Assembly: GCA_005784505.1 (NCBI GenBank)
Contig: VCAZ01000008.1
Location: 10,179,763-10,243,762 of the forward strand
Direction of reading: 5' to 3'
Source: Bagarius yarrelli
Lineage: Eukaryota; Chordata; Actinopteri; Siluriformes; Sisoridae
DNA: 64,000 nucleotides
Numbering within the stretch: the first letter of the stretch is position 1; each line of letters starts with the position of its first letter. Below, piece by piece: positions 36,343 through 43,600 of this stretch. The position numbers were made by a program, and so were the translations under genes. The notes beneath the pieces are model-generated. The model saw only the letters and a list, made by a program, of their open reading frames with translations. It made no database searches and was not told where the DNA came from.

Positions 36343-37993
36343 AATAATTAATAAATATTTATTATTATTATATTCACAACACCCTGTCTTTGGCTAGTGC
36401 CTTACAAATCTGCAGATAAATTTATAGGGGTTTTTTTGTCCGTTTTATACTTCTTGTAAAAAAACAATGTGGTAGTGAAGTTACATAATTTCTCAAGTAA
36501 AAAATATTTGTACCAGAATTTAATTATACTCAAAAAAAAAAGGAGAAAAAAAAATTGAAATTGTCTTATTTTTTGTCGATTATACTTTTTAACAGCAGAG
36601 TGGAAATTTGTTTCCACATCCCGTCGTAAGTAAACATCTACTCAGGTAGTGTAAAAAGTATTTCAAATTAGTTTTTTAGTTGAAACGGCTGATATTGGGA
36701 AGGGTTTAAAATTAGTTTAAGTAAAAGCTGTCTATTTTTCTTTCACATTTTAAACTTTTTTTAATTATTTGGTTTTGTTATTACACCAGGATCTAATATT
36801 TATTGATAATTATAATGAATTAATATTATATTAAAAAAACAGATTTATATACAGTATTTAAGCCTGAGACACTTTATGTCATGACTTTCTTGCATATTGG
36901 ATCATTTTAATAAAAATAAACATTTTCTTATAGTAAACGAGCTTCTCTTAAATGATATAAAATCTATAATAGTTAAATTAAAACAATTCATTTATTTATT
37001 TCTTTTTTTTTTGCAGAGGAAATTGACTACAGCACCTTCGGAACCAACACTCTAACCCGAAAGAAAAAGGCCGGGGTGGCTTTACGCAACGACTTGAACA
37101 GAAAGCGTCCTCACATCCGGATTGGACTTCCCCAAGACTTCCGTCCCGTGTCATCCATCATCGACGTAGACATCGTGCCCGAGTCACACCGGCGCGTGAG
37201 GCTGTACCGTCACGGCTCGCACAAACCTCTCGGGTTCTACATCAGGGACGGCACCAGCGTCCGCGTCACAACACACGGCCTTGAGAAGGTTCCGGGTATC
37301 TTTATCTCACGCATGGTTCCTGGAGGTCTGGCTGAAGGAACTGGCCTGCTCGCAGTCAATGACGAGGTCCTTGAAGTCAACGGAATCGAAGTGACCGGCA
37401 AGACTCTGGATCAGGTGACCGACATGATGATCGCCAACAGCCACAACTTGATCGTCACGGTGAAACCGGCTAATCAGCGTAACAACGTGGTGCGCGCTAG
37501 TCGCGTGTCAGGAAGCTCCGGTCAGTCTTCAGATAGCAGCAGCAGCTCGGGCATCACCAGCATGCCCTCTTCCATGCCCGCCGTAAGCTCCAGCTACACC
37601 CATGACGACCTAGACAGCGACGAGGAGTCGGACATTGTCATCGAGAACAGCATCGGACGCCAGACACGCCATTCGAACGTCTCCCTGGCATCGCTTACGT
37701 CTCGAACCACTCAACTGACATCCGCGTCGCCTCCCAAGCCACAAAGCAGACCGCTGTCAGTCGTTTCCACAGCTTCGTTCCATTCCAACGCAAGCCTCAA
37801 TGGAACAAGCCATAGCAGCCTGAGCTACAGGCTTCACAGAGACCTGAACCTCAATCACACAGCCTACAACGGCGCCAGAGAAAGCAATGGCAGCCTCCAC
37901 AAAATCCTCAGCAGCCTGAGAACGGACCCTCGGAACAGCCTGGCGCTGCCCAGCGGCGGCGTAGAGGAGGACGGCATGGTCATCACGCTATAA
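1515..37993 (+). CDS. pard6g: Partitioning-defective 6 homolog gamma (PAR6 gamma), 3 coding exons
   Basis: Adaptor of the PAR6-aPKC-CDC42 complex that sets apical-basal polarity and tight junctions. Coding exons are 1515-1589, 10863-11085 and 37017-37993, joined with GT/AG sites and phases 0 and 1, giving 424 aa. Exons 1-2 encode the PB1 domain (about residues 20-99), which binds aPKC, with VEVKSK at 20-25 and NNDDNF at 76-81. Exon 3 encodes the semi-CRIB (IGLPQDFRPVSSIIDVD, 135-151) that binds CDC42-GTP, and the PDZ domain (about 158-253, carboxylate-binding loop PLGF at 170-173). A Ser-rich tail follows. The N-terminus MNRSF and a C-terminal block starting LHKILSSLRTDPRNSLALP point to the gamma paralogue rather than alpha or beta. 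The tail ends in VITL, a PDZ ligand as in other PAR6 proteins. Human PARD6G is 376 aa, so this Ser-rich linker is longer. Which teleost duplicate this is cannot be told here. Confidence 0.95.
1634..1663. repeat. (TG)n microsatellite
   Basis: About 14 TG units just inside pard6g intron 1, 45 bases from the donor site. Confidence 0.9.
1973..2055. repeat. (TA)n microsatellite
   Basis: About 80 bases of nearly pure TA in pard6g intron 1. Confidence 0.95.
2557..2730 (+). mobile_element. SINE with tRNA-like head (family A)
   Basis: Begins AGTGGTGGCTCAGTGGTTAA (A-box-like), then GGTTTGATTCCCAGC (B-box-like) and CACTGCTGGGCCCCT, and ends CAAATGCTGTAAATGT. This family recurs at least a dozen times in the window in both orientations. 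The 3' part (GCATTTGGCAGACGCCCTTA in antisense copies) is a core common in teleost SINEs; I do not assign a family name. Confidence 0.85.
2769..2937. mobile_element. MITE-like element, CAGGGGCGCCA ends
   Basis: A 169-bp segment with terminal inverted repeats CAGGGGCGCCA and TGGCACCCCTG. A second copy with the same internal core (CTGTAACTAC...AATAAAACAGAT) lies at 28969-29123. No coding capacity. Confidence 0.7.
3772..3945 (-). mobile_element. SINE family A, degenerate antisense copy
   Basis: Starts CAGCAGATGCCCTTATCCAG and includes GAGCAGTTGAGGATTAAGGG, then the decayed head complement near AAACACTAAGCTACCT. It abuts the LINE fragment that follows. Confidence 0.7.
3946..5260 (-). mobile_element. 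RTE-like LINE reverse-transcriptase fragment split by a minisatellite
   Basis: Read on the minus strand, 5250-5165 encodes LQGEEVKKVQEFNYLGVDS, then about 5140-5055 CKSGE-like and ISARIK-like pieces up to YKKVVRPAMMYGLE. After the minisatellite, about 4310-4134 encodes LRKRQVAELKELKMLRFSLG, then RNEFIRRTAHFRCFG and RLRWFGHV; WRQMIRCGE follows near 3985. This order matches the 3' end of a LINE reverse transcriptase of RTE-like type. It has stops and frameshifts, so it is a dead fragment. The clade is assigned from remembered motifs, not alignment. Confidence 0.75.
4310..5060 (-). repeat. 36-bp minisatellite derived from LINE RT codons
   Basis: About 20 units of roughly 36 bp (+ strand core CATAGCTGGTCTCACCACTG, then TCTCTAAACC...). 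On the minus strand each intact unit encodes ETVVRPAMMYGL. Some units have small insertions that break the frame (for example near 4415, 4545, 4660 and 4870). The array lies exactly where the host LINE would encode one such segment. Confidence 0.9.
5510..5712 (-). mobile_element. SINE family A, antisense, with internal 33-bp duplication
   Basis: The core ATACAACTGAGCAATTAGGG and head complement AACACCTTAACCACTGC are recognisable. The segment AGGGGCGCAACAGTGGCAAT...TGCTGG occurs twice (about 5581-5613 and 5625-5657). Confidence 0.75.
5844..5975 (-). mobile_element. SINE family A, partial antisense copy
   Basis: Begins CATTTGGCAGATGCCCTTAT and continues through AGCAGTGGCTTCTTGGTGGT. The tRNA-like head is missing or diverged. 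Confidence 0.6.
6740..6910 (+). mobile_element. SINE family A
   Basis: GTGAAGTGGTTGGACTTCTA head, GGTCTGATTCCCAGC box and CCAATTGCTTAGTTGTATAA core. The 3' tail is degenerate. Confidence 0.75.
6969..7497. mobile_element. hAT-like MITE (TAGGGTTGTG ends)
   Basis: Imperfect terminal inverted repeats (ACTAGGGTTGTGTAATA and CAATACACAGTCCTAGT) bound a 0.5-kb AT-rich element with repeated TATCGATA/GTATCG motifs and no transposase. The target duplication is not clear. Confidence 0.55.
8096..8127. repeat. (TG)n microsatellite
   Basis: About 16 TG units in pard6g intron 1. Confidence 0.9.
8790..8905. repeat. (ATCT)n / CT / (CTGT)n compound microsatellite
   Basis: About 14 ATCT units, then CT-rich sequence, then (CTGT)n. 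Confidence 0.9.
9812..9890 (-). mobile_element. 3' fragment of interspersed repeat family B
   Basis: ATTCATCTTCTATACCCACT...TATTCCAGCCACCC matches the end of the longer copies at 25146-25452 and 42724-43055. Confidence 0.6.
9893..10082 (+). mobile_element. SINE family A
   Basis: Head TGGTAGCGCAGTGGTTAAG, box GAGTTTGATTCCCAG, body CACTGCTGGGCCCCTGAG, end GCTAAATGCTGTAAAT. Confidence 0.8.
10202..10390 (-). mobile_element. SINE family A
   Basis: Antisense copy: ATTTGACAGACGTCCCTATC through CTTTAACCACTGCGCTACC. With 9893-10082 it forms an inverted pair 120 bases apart. Confidence 0.8.
10863..11085 (+). CDS. pard6g: pard6g coding exon 2 (PB1 domain)
   Basis: Encodes residues 26-99, starting YGAEFRRF and ending FIQKQ, which is most of the PB1 domain. 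The acceptor is ttccttgcag and the donor gtacgc; the exon ends in phase 1. The residue after the exon 1 junction is Tyr where mammals usually have Phe. A group of three SINE fragments lies just downstream. Confidence 0.93.
11128..11545 (-). mobile_element. Cluster of three SINE family A antisense copies
   Basis: Three copies in tandem (about 11128-11246, 11250-11388, 11389-11545), each starting with a CAGCATTTGGCAG-like core and running to a GCTGGGAATC-like head complement. Only the last keeps the CCTTAACCACTGAGCCACC end. The cluster begins 43 bases after pard6g exon 2. Confidence 0.8.
11560..14500. other. pard6g intron 2, no recognised feature
   Basis: Mostly unique AT-rich intron with short CA/TG runs. 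ORFs here lack family resemblance or splice support. Confidence 0.5.
14508..15261. mobile_element. hAT-like MITE with nested insertion
   Basis: Ends TAGGGATACGCTGATAC and GTATCGGTGCATCCCTA are inverted repeats. Flanks GTTCTGAA and CCTCTGAA match at 6 of 8 bases, consistent with an old 8-bp hAT target duplication. Internally, about 14985-15185 is a different repeat (GGTTCCTCTCAAGGTTTCTT ... TGAGACAGTGTCC) of a kind widespread in teleosts. No transposase. Confidence 0.7.
15702..15763. repeat. (TG)n microsatellite
   Basis: About 31 TG units in pard6g intron 2. Confidence 0.95.
15866..16240 (+). mobile_element. Degenerate Tc1/mariner-like remnant
   Basis: Starts ACTATATGGACAAAAGTTTG. Further on, CCAGCATGACAATGTCCCTG and ACACCTTTGGGATGAATTGG translate as QHDNVPVH and EHLWDELE, resembling conserved Tc1 transposase segments around the DDE domain. 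Frames are broken, so it is non-functional. Confidence 0.6.
17490..18532. repeat. 1-kb polypyrimidine (CT)n tract
   Basis: Over 1,000 bases almost entirely C and T on the + strand, mostly CTCT with scattered ACGT, ATCT and CCCT interruptions. The long Leu/Ser ORF across it is an artefact of the repeat. Confidence 0.95.
18636..18668. repeat. (AC)n microsatellite
   Basis: About 16 AC units, 100 bases after the CT tract. Confidence 0.9.
18680..20630. other. pard6g intron 2, no recognised feature
   Basis: Unique-looking intron with a short ATT run (18948-18966) and a TG run (20381-20397). No supported gene. Confidence 0.5.
20640..21445. repeat. 69-bp minisatellite
   Basis: About a dozen imperfect copies of a unit containing GTTAGTGCTAGTAAAGATAA, TATCCCTGTCATAAATCTT and TATCAGGTTAGCTCATGTTA. 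Some units are shortened to about 54 bp by loss of the TTATCAGGTTAGCTCATG part. Confidence 0.9.
21450..22915. other. pard6g intron 2, no recognised feature
   Basis: Unique-looking intron apart from a TATA run (22720-22740) and a short CA run. Confidence 0.5.
22970..23900. mobile_element. Unclassified interspersed repeat, probably retroelement-derived
   Basis: After an ATA-rich run, sequence such as CTTTCAGATCTCTCAGGGTC, GGCTCTATGGCCCATG, GAAGAATTTTGTAGGTGAGA and GATCAGAAGCCAATAAAGCT resembles repeats I associate with many teleost genomes. A 151-codon minus-strand ORF (23908-23453) lacks recognisable domains. Classification is uncertain. Confidence 0.4.
24861..25051 (-). mobile_element. SINE family A, well-preserved antisense copy
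   Basis: GCATTTGGCAGACGCCCTTA and TCCAGAGCGACTTACATTTG through CCTTAACCATGAGCCACCAC. One of the most intact copies. Confidence 0.85.
25146..25452 (-). mobile_element. Interspersed repeat family B (SINE-like, tRNA-like head)
   Basis: On the minus strand it begins GGCAGCACGGTGGCTTAGTG, GTTAGCGCTGTTGCCTCACA, then the GTTTACTCCGGGTACTCTGG and CAGTCCGAAAACATG blocks, and ends in AGGGAATAAGCGGGTATAGA. The full layout matches 42724-43055. Common teleost element. Confidence 0.7.
26539..26579. repeat. Perfect 18-bp hairpin, 5-base loop
   Basis: CAGTATTTTATACAATTT, loop GGTAG, then its exact reverse complement. It abuts the SINE that starts at 26582. Confidence 0.9.
26582..26802 (+). mobile_element. 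SINE family A with triplicated 30-bp head
   Basis: The unit GGTTAAGGTGTTAGACTGCT + AATTGGAATT is present three times (26582-26611, 26612-26641, 26642-26671, the last running into AAGATCGTGG), then the intact body GGTTCGATTCCCGGCACCAC and GCCACTGTTGGGCCCCTGAG, ending AAATGCCGTAAATGTAAA. Confidence 0.85.
27136..27179. repeat. (GT)n microsatellite
   Basis: About 22 GT units; another of about 16 units at 27458-27490. Confidence 0.9.
27720..28960. other. pard6g intron 2, no recognised feature
   Basis: Unique AT-rich intron with short A- and T-runs. No supported gene. Confidence 0.5.
28969..29123. mobile_element. Second copy of CAGGGGCGCCA-type MITE
   Basis: Begins CAGGGGCACG, ends GGCATCGCTG, and shares the core CTGTAACTACTAATAAAACA with 2769-2937, in the same orientation. 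Confidence 0.65.
29822..30560. mobile_element. Non-autonomous DNA element (GTCACAT ends, AAGTC-rich) split by a SINE
   Basis: Rich in CAAGTC/AAGTCAAGTC motifs; the ends GTCACATATGTGCAAGTC and GACTCGAGTCAAATCATGTGAC share an inverted GTCACAT. A family A SINE sits inside. Confidence 0.5.
30332..30522 (+). mobile_element. SINE family A with visible target duplication
   Basis: GGGGAAGTGGTAGCGCAGTG head to CCAAATGCTGTAAATG tail, flanked by TAAGTCTG on both sides (about 30326 and 30524), so it inserted into the surrounding AAGTC-rich element. Confidence 0.85.
30812..30840. repeat. (TG)n microsatellite
   Basis: About 14 TG units. Confidence 0.9.
31579..31618. repeat. (ATG)n trinucleotide repeat
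   Basis: Thirteen GAT/ATG units. Confidence 0.9.
32100..32400. promoter_or_regulatory. Candidate conserved non-coding island in pard6g intron 2
   Basis: GC-balanced, non-repetitive, no ORF or splice-site structure, within AT-rich repeat-laden intron. It contains CCCTAATGACTGGC (homeodomain-like core TAATGA) and GAGACAACAATGGCCC (SOX-like ACAATGG). Judged by composition only; no comparison was possible. Confidence 0.3.
33370..33500. promoter_or_regulatory. Candidate regulatory island with DR1 and AP-1/MAF-like motifs
   Basis: TGACCTTTGACCC at 33424-33436 is a close match to the DR1 nuclear receptor site (HNF4, RXR/PPAR). GCTGAGTCAG with TGAGTCA at 33454-33460 is an AP-1/MAF-like site, overlapped by CAGGTGACAG (E-box and MEIS/TGIF-like core). 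The clustering is suggestive only. Confidence 0.3.
34518..34570. repeat. (GGAGT)n pentanucleotide repeat in a purine-rich region
   Basis: About ten GGAGT units. The preceding 34290-34515 is also strongly purine-rich (AGAGCGAGACCGAGACCGAG-like). Confidence 0.85.
34690..34940. promoter_or_regulatory. Second candidate conserved non-coding island
   Basis: Non-repetitive, GC-balanced block containing GACGTCATCTGAG (CRE-like TGACG/ACGTCA core) and GCATTGATTGCAGCAGAGAC. No coding signal. Judged by composition only. Confidence 0.25.
34972..35010. repeat. (TG)n(AG)n microsatellite
   Basis: TG run changing to GA. Confidence 0.9.
35400..35775. repeat. Degenerate GATTAGA/GATTAAAGTA satellite
   Basis: About 375 bases of imperfect short units (TAGATTAGATTAAAGTAGAT-like). 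It joins sequence at 35776 (TTTGCCATTGCACATAGTTA) that looks like the antisense 3' end of a LINE, so it is probably that element's expanded tail. Confidence 0.8.
35776..35900 (-). mobile_element. Putative LINE 3' end
   Basis: TGCCATTGCACATAGTTACA ... GGCAACGAAATGCAATTAGC is similar in style to 56140-56360 (TTATTGTCATTGCAAGGTAC), both flanked on the left by short tandem repeats as expected for antisense LINE tails. The clade is not determined. Confidence 0.4.
36101..36283 (-). mobile_element. SINE family A
   Basis: CAGCATTTGGGCAGACGCCC to CCTTAACCATGAGCCACCAC; set between AT-rich ATT/TAA repeats (36060-36100 and 36290-36370). It lies 0.73 kb before pard6g exon 3. Confidence 0.85.
37017..37993 (+). 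CDS. pard6g: pard6g terminal coding exon (semi-CRIB, PDZ, Ser-rich tail)
   Basis: A large last coding exon: acceptor tttttttttgcag, first residues EEIDYSTFG (100-108), TAA stop at 37991-37993. It holds the semi-CRIB, the PDZ domain and the Ser/Thr-rich C-terminus. It is GC-rich against AT-rich intron flanks, as expected for coding sequence, with no frameshift or internal stop. Confidence 0.95.
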
Positions 37994-40540
37994 CGGACAC
38001 TTTCATACCCACAGAGAGAGGCGCGCCATATTGTATAATCGACCTCTTACCCTAAACCAACCCAGAGACTTTCCAACCTGGGGCAAAAGACTTGACGTGG
38101 GACTTGATCACTGATTTCTTAAAGCTTTTTGTAAAATGTGTAATTTAACATCTTGAATTTTTACTTGTTCTTAAATGGCGTCTGATTTGTCGGGATGGTG
38201 TGTAGGTAGTAATCTGCTACATGTGCTTTTGTTTTTCCTTTTGTATTCGTTTTCCAGAGCCGCTGATTACACACTAATTTAACCTAATCAAGATCACTTC
38301 TATTTTGCTTTCCTAAATGCCTCAGCTGTAGGTTTCAGACCTCTCTTATGTTCTGGCTTCATGAGTTTTCCACTACCACAAGCCGTCAACTGGAATTCTG
38401 GGAGAAAAAAATGATTAAAGTGTAGCGTAAATCTCTGATCTGAGGCCGTAAACCTTCATTCATTCCAGCAGTTCAGTTCTTCAGTGTTTCAGGTGATGAA
38501 AATAGTGATTTTTTTTTTGTTTTGTTTTGTTTGCTCAGACACACAATTAGGATTTTTTTAATGTAACTGTACTATGAATGTGTGTGTGTGTGTGTGTGTG
38601 TATAATGTTGGCATCAAAAAAGTCCTCCATTTTCAATCTCCTTTGTTTCCCAACCCTCGGTGTACTGCGGTGTGACACGGAGGTACGAGATGTTTGCTGA
38701 TGTTTTCTGACAAATAAGCTCAAATTTTTGTCGCTTAGCTTCTAATGAAATAGTCCGTCCAGGTCCATGTGTGTTTTCCAGACACACTTTAGCTCTCAGC
38801 TGGTTTAGCTTCAACATACAGGTGCTAAAAACAACAGAAAAATCACCCCTGAACCAATAGCATATTCATCTGCCAAGATAAACATCTTATTGGTCTGTTT
38901 TACCCCCTTACCCCCTATTTTTCCCTCATCTCCCCTTAAGACAATGATGCGGCAGGGCTTTGATCTCTCTCACTCTATCCATTCCTTTCACTTCAATTTA
39001 TACGCTTCGCCCAAACACATCAACGTTAAGTCTCCTCCATTAGCTCATCACGTTGCATTCTGGGAGTCTGTGTTACTTCTGTGTTGTTTTTTTAATTATA
39101 ATGACATCATTATGGCACACAACTGCTAAATTCTTACGGGAATTCTTAAAACACAGCAGCAACCAACAAATCAGCACAGGATTGGCTCGTTTTTTTCCCC
39201 TGGGGGAGTTTTTATTCCATGCACTTTGATCACTAATGAATCTGGGAACAATCATTATATAAAAGCATGATTTATTTCAGTGTTTATTTATAATTTTTCC
39301 CACTTTTAGTTCAAGTCAACGGTGTGTTCGGGTGTCATCTGTCTACCTGTCCTATTATCACTGGAGTTTTTGGGACGGTGTTTGCACTCTGGGTTTTCAG
39401 TCTAGTATGTTGATGATTTGATAGCAAAGACAACTTTATACCCTTCGTAATTTTGTGTGTCTTTGGAAAACACACCGAAGTTACACCAAATCCAGCCACC
39501 GGAGTTTATTTTAGATTTACAGTTGTATCTTTGGCGCCATCTGCTGGTCGCAACTGGAGGTCATAACCGTACCAGGATTCACCTCACCTTAGAGCACATT
39601 TCTAAAATTAAATCTTTGTCCTGGTGTGTTTTCGCTTCTCTGTTCTCGTCGTTTTTTTTTCTGTACAAAAATTTTAAATTTAAATAAAAATCTTGATTTT
39701 ATAAAGTTATAAAGTGTTACTTTTTTTGTGGCCCAAATCCAGATAAACAGGATTTATTTCTGCTTTCTATTTATCCTGCTGGTTATATGCTTCTTTTATA
39801 ATTAATATAGATAACTGATATTGATGATAAACGCTACAAGCTGACTTGTAATAATTGTAATAATTGCATTGATGCAAATACTAAAGAAAACCCCTCAATT
39901 TATAGTGTTACGATAATTGAAGAAATTATTTGGCTTTTTAATAAGTAGTAAAATAGAATAAACATATCACTAATGAAGATACTGGTTATATGGCCTGATA
40001 TACTTTCGCTTTATATAAGAAAATACACTTTAAGTGTGCTGTTTACAGGGGAAAATAATTCACGTCGACTTGTGATGAAACCAGTTAGTGAAATAAAATT
40101 TTTCAAGCAAATACTGAGATGTTATTTCTCCAACATGAATTAGACGTTTCCATATTGCATGTTACAGTGATGCATGATGGTGGTAGCATCATGTTTTTGG
40201 AGATTATTTCTGCTAGGGAATAAAGAATAAATAGAAATGAGACAAATGCAGAACAATCGTGGAAGTAATTTATGTATGAACACTAAAATTGTTTAAAAAT
40301 TGCAGAATTACCCAGAAGACCTATATGTTTACTATAGTTTGTGGTCCCTGTTTGTCAGTATTTTTTATTAATAATAAATAGAAGTAGTATTGTAAGGCAG
40401 TTGTTGATTTAAAACGCAAATACAAAAGTGTCTTTTTGAGCCTTGCGGTGATCCGTTACTGGATAGAAGTCACATGATGAAAGCGGAAGTAGCATTATAG
40501 CCTGGCTCTCTTTGGAGAAACATCAGTAAAATAGATTTAA
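37994..40540. other. pard6g 3' UTR and pard6g-bloc1s4 spacer
   Basis: Contains a (TG)n run at 38580-38601 and the candidate poly(A) signal at 39683. 39700-40500 is AT-rich spacer. No further gene or recognisable repeat seen. Confidence 0.6.
39683..39688 (+). terminator. Candidate pard6g polyadenylation signal
   Basis: AATAAA about 1.7 kb after the pard6g TAA. The stretch 37994-39690 has no other recognisable gene and would be the 3' UTR. I noticed no earlier canonical AATAAA, but variant signals such as ATTAAA could be used sooner. Confidence 0.4.
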
Positions 40541-40580
40541 TTGCTGATAACGTTACAGACACACACAGGACAACCCGTGA

Positions 40581-40604
40581 ATGCGGACATGGAGCATAGG
40601 CTAG
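40581..40604 (+). promoter_or_regulatory. Overlapping upstream ORF at the bloc1s4 start
   Basis: ATG at 40581 opens a seven-codon ORF ending in TAG at 40602-40604 and overlaps the bloc1s4 start at 40589 in another frame. If the transcript starts upstream of it, this could reduce initiation at the main ATG. It is visible in sequence, but transcription start data are absent, so a regulatory role is inference. Confidence 0.4.
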
Positions 40605-43600
40605 GCCGGGCGCCGGTGTTGTCTCCGCTGGAGGAGTCGAGTGAGGAGGTAAGCCGAGACAGCGGGATTGTATCCCAGAGCGCCAGCACAGTGTCCATGC
40701 TGAGTGAGGGCCTAAGCAACGGAAACGTCTCCCAGAGCCCCAGTTTCGGTCTTAACGTCTCCCAGAGCCCGAGTTTCGCTGGTAACGTGTCTGAAAGTCA
40801 GAGTTTCAATGGGAACGATCTTCGGAGTCCCAGTCTGGATGGTGCTGCCGCCGCTACTGCCGCTACCGCCCCTGCCCAGAGTCCCGCTGATGAGCAGGAG
40901 GATGAGATGCTGAGACAGACCGCGCTCAGTTACTCCTCCTACATCCGAGCAGACGCAGGACAGGAGGTGAGCGGTGTCCGACACACGGGGCTGTTTATTA
41001 GCTCTTTATGTGTACATGTTAATGTCTAATTTATTCTTTTATTAGCTTTGTTTCAAACCAAATAGCACCGCAGTGCTGTGTGATAATGGAGCTGTGGAGA
41101 TATTGTAGAGTTTTAGTGTAGTAGTGATGGTGAAGGTGGATGTGACTACTGGTGGGTCGTTCCTGAACGCTTCTGTCATTTTGAACGAATCTTTAGAGTC
41201 GACTCGGAGAGTGATTCGTGATTCATTAAGTCGCGCATGCTCAGACTGCCTTGGTTAGTTTATGGGTTGTCACGTGTTGCACGTACGACCTAAACCTGAA
41301 AAGCTAAAGAAATCAATTCTTTTTCCGGCTCGGACGGCATTGGTTAAGTTTCTATCACGTGATGAACGAACCTGAAGAATATATATTGAAGACTAGGGGT
41401 GTCACGATTATCAAATTTGGGTGACGATTAATTGTCAAAAAATAATTGCGAATTGTTTGTTTTAAGGTTATGAAAATTAAGTGAAAAACAATTAATCATT
41501 AAAAAAAAAAAAAAACTCAAAGCATTTTATAATCGCTCCAATTTGTGTGTTAACGCTTCACTGTAAATATTCTATTATAGATAAATAGTATTTAAGGAAA
41601 TCCATATTTTGTGTCCTGTCCATAGTGTTTATTTGTTTAGAAACATATAAATTAATTCATGTTCTATGCAGTTGCATTATGGGTTGTTAATATGAGTTGA
41701 GCTGGTGATGTCTCGCTATTGAAGAGCGATCAGAAACCCCCGAAAACCACGCTGCTCCACTCACTCACTTCGGTTGAAAGTAGGGGGCTGCAGGTACTAC
41801 AGCTCCCTCTAGTGGATAACAAAAGTGTGCAATAATTGCAGTTGGATTCATTAATCGCGTTTACGTCACATAATTGCGATCATATTATTATGATTATTTG
41901 ATCATTGTGACAGCCTCACCTAAGACCCAAATGAACGATGAATTCATCTTCTCTGTTTCTTATAGCCGTTTAGTTTGTATTGGTGTGGTACGTAGTAGAT
42001 GTGTTAGTAACACGTTACATTTTAATGATATTTTGCTAAAATGAACGAAATGACTCGGCGGGGGGGTGTTAATGACAACTAAAACATGTGACTGGTGATC
42101 GCTTTTGTCTGTTTTTGCAATTTGTCCATTTCTGTATGCGTCACAGATTTCATGTCTGGAGAAAAGTCTGGAAGAAATGCTCGTCCGGGTGGACGAGTTT
42201 GTGGGGATGCTGGACATGGTGAGTTAATGACTGTGTAATCGTGTCACTTTAATTTCTTCTGATTTCTATCTCGTCACAGTAAAAGCATAATACGATTGAC
42301 TCGTTTCTTTACAGATTCGCAACGACACGTCCCAGATGGTAAACGTCAGCCTGCCTCAGATTCACAGAAAAGCCGAGGACATGAGACAGATTTACAGAAA
42401 AATCGACAAGCTGGAGGTTTCGCTATGTTCAATAAGAGCACTTGATCAGCTGTTATCCAACACTGTGACTTACAGCTGTGTATTTTTTTTCCCGCTTGTC
42501 TCTTAAGGCTTTTGTGAAGATGGTCGCAGCCAACGTCGACGTCATGGAGGAGCAAGTCATCGAGGCTGAAGGTGAAGCCCGGACTTTACCTGGTGCTTTC
42601 AAGAAGATTTTCAGAACCATGAACGTCTCAGGATTTTTAAACGTGAGTAACAAAAAGTGACAACTATCAGTGTGGTGTATGTATATATATATATATTTTT
42701 AGGGAATTAACAATATACCTGATGGTAGCTCAGTGATTAGCACTGTTACCTTACAGCAAAAAGGCCCGAGTTTGATTCCCCTGCAGGGGTCTTTCTGTGT
42801 GGAGTTTGTACGTTCTCCCTGTGCTTGCGGGGTTTACTCCGGGTTCTCCGGTTTCCTCCCACAATCCAAAAAAACATGTGTTAGATTGATTGGTGATTCT
42901 AAATTGCCCATAGAAGTGAGTGTGTGTTTGTGTGGCCCTGTGATGGACTGGTGACCCATCACCGCAGAAGGGTGTACCCCTTCTGCCTTTTGCCCTTTCA
43001 GAGAGCTGGGATAGACTTCAGCAGATCCCTGTGATTACAAATTAGGGAGTAAGTGGGTTCTGTGACGTTTTTTCAGTAAAACGCACGAATCCTCGATGAC
43101 CTCCGACTGTGGTGGGATATGGTATTACATCAAGGCACTTAAACCCCAATTGCTTAGTTGTATCAAAGATAAATGTAGGTCACTTTGGATAGGAGCGTCT
43201 GTCAAATGCTATAAATGTAACTGCAATTATGACATCTAAACATATGAAAGTATCATTTTAAACCTGGGACGGCACGTGCCACAGTCTACAGAGTGGTACC
43301 GTGATTTACGAGTGTCCCAACTAACAAGATACGAGTCGTCTCTCAGCTGATTTTTTTTTGCTTAGAGTTGCGAGCTAAAATTCGGGTTACAAGGCCGCTT
43401 CAGACACCCAACCGCTAATTGGCGTAGCGAACACCAGAGTGAACACCGTAACATCCGCCCAGCATCCCGTCTCACACTGGATAGCTAGTCAGACATGCGT
43501 GTTAGCAAGTGGAGTCGTCTGATCTCCAAGGTAAATGCTGTACATTATACTTAATAAAACCAGTTTATTCCACTACATCCTGTTCCATTGTTTTTTATAA

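Noticed and set aside
40073..40081. TGATGAAAC, identical to the human ASNS nutrient-sensing element 1
   Set aside because: It lies 0.5 kb before bloc1s4 and more than 11 kb from asns; a 9-bp match is likely chance.
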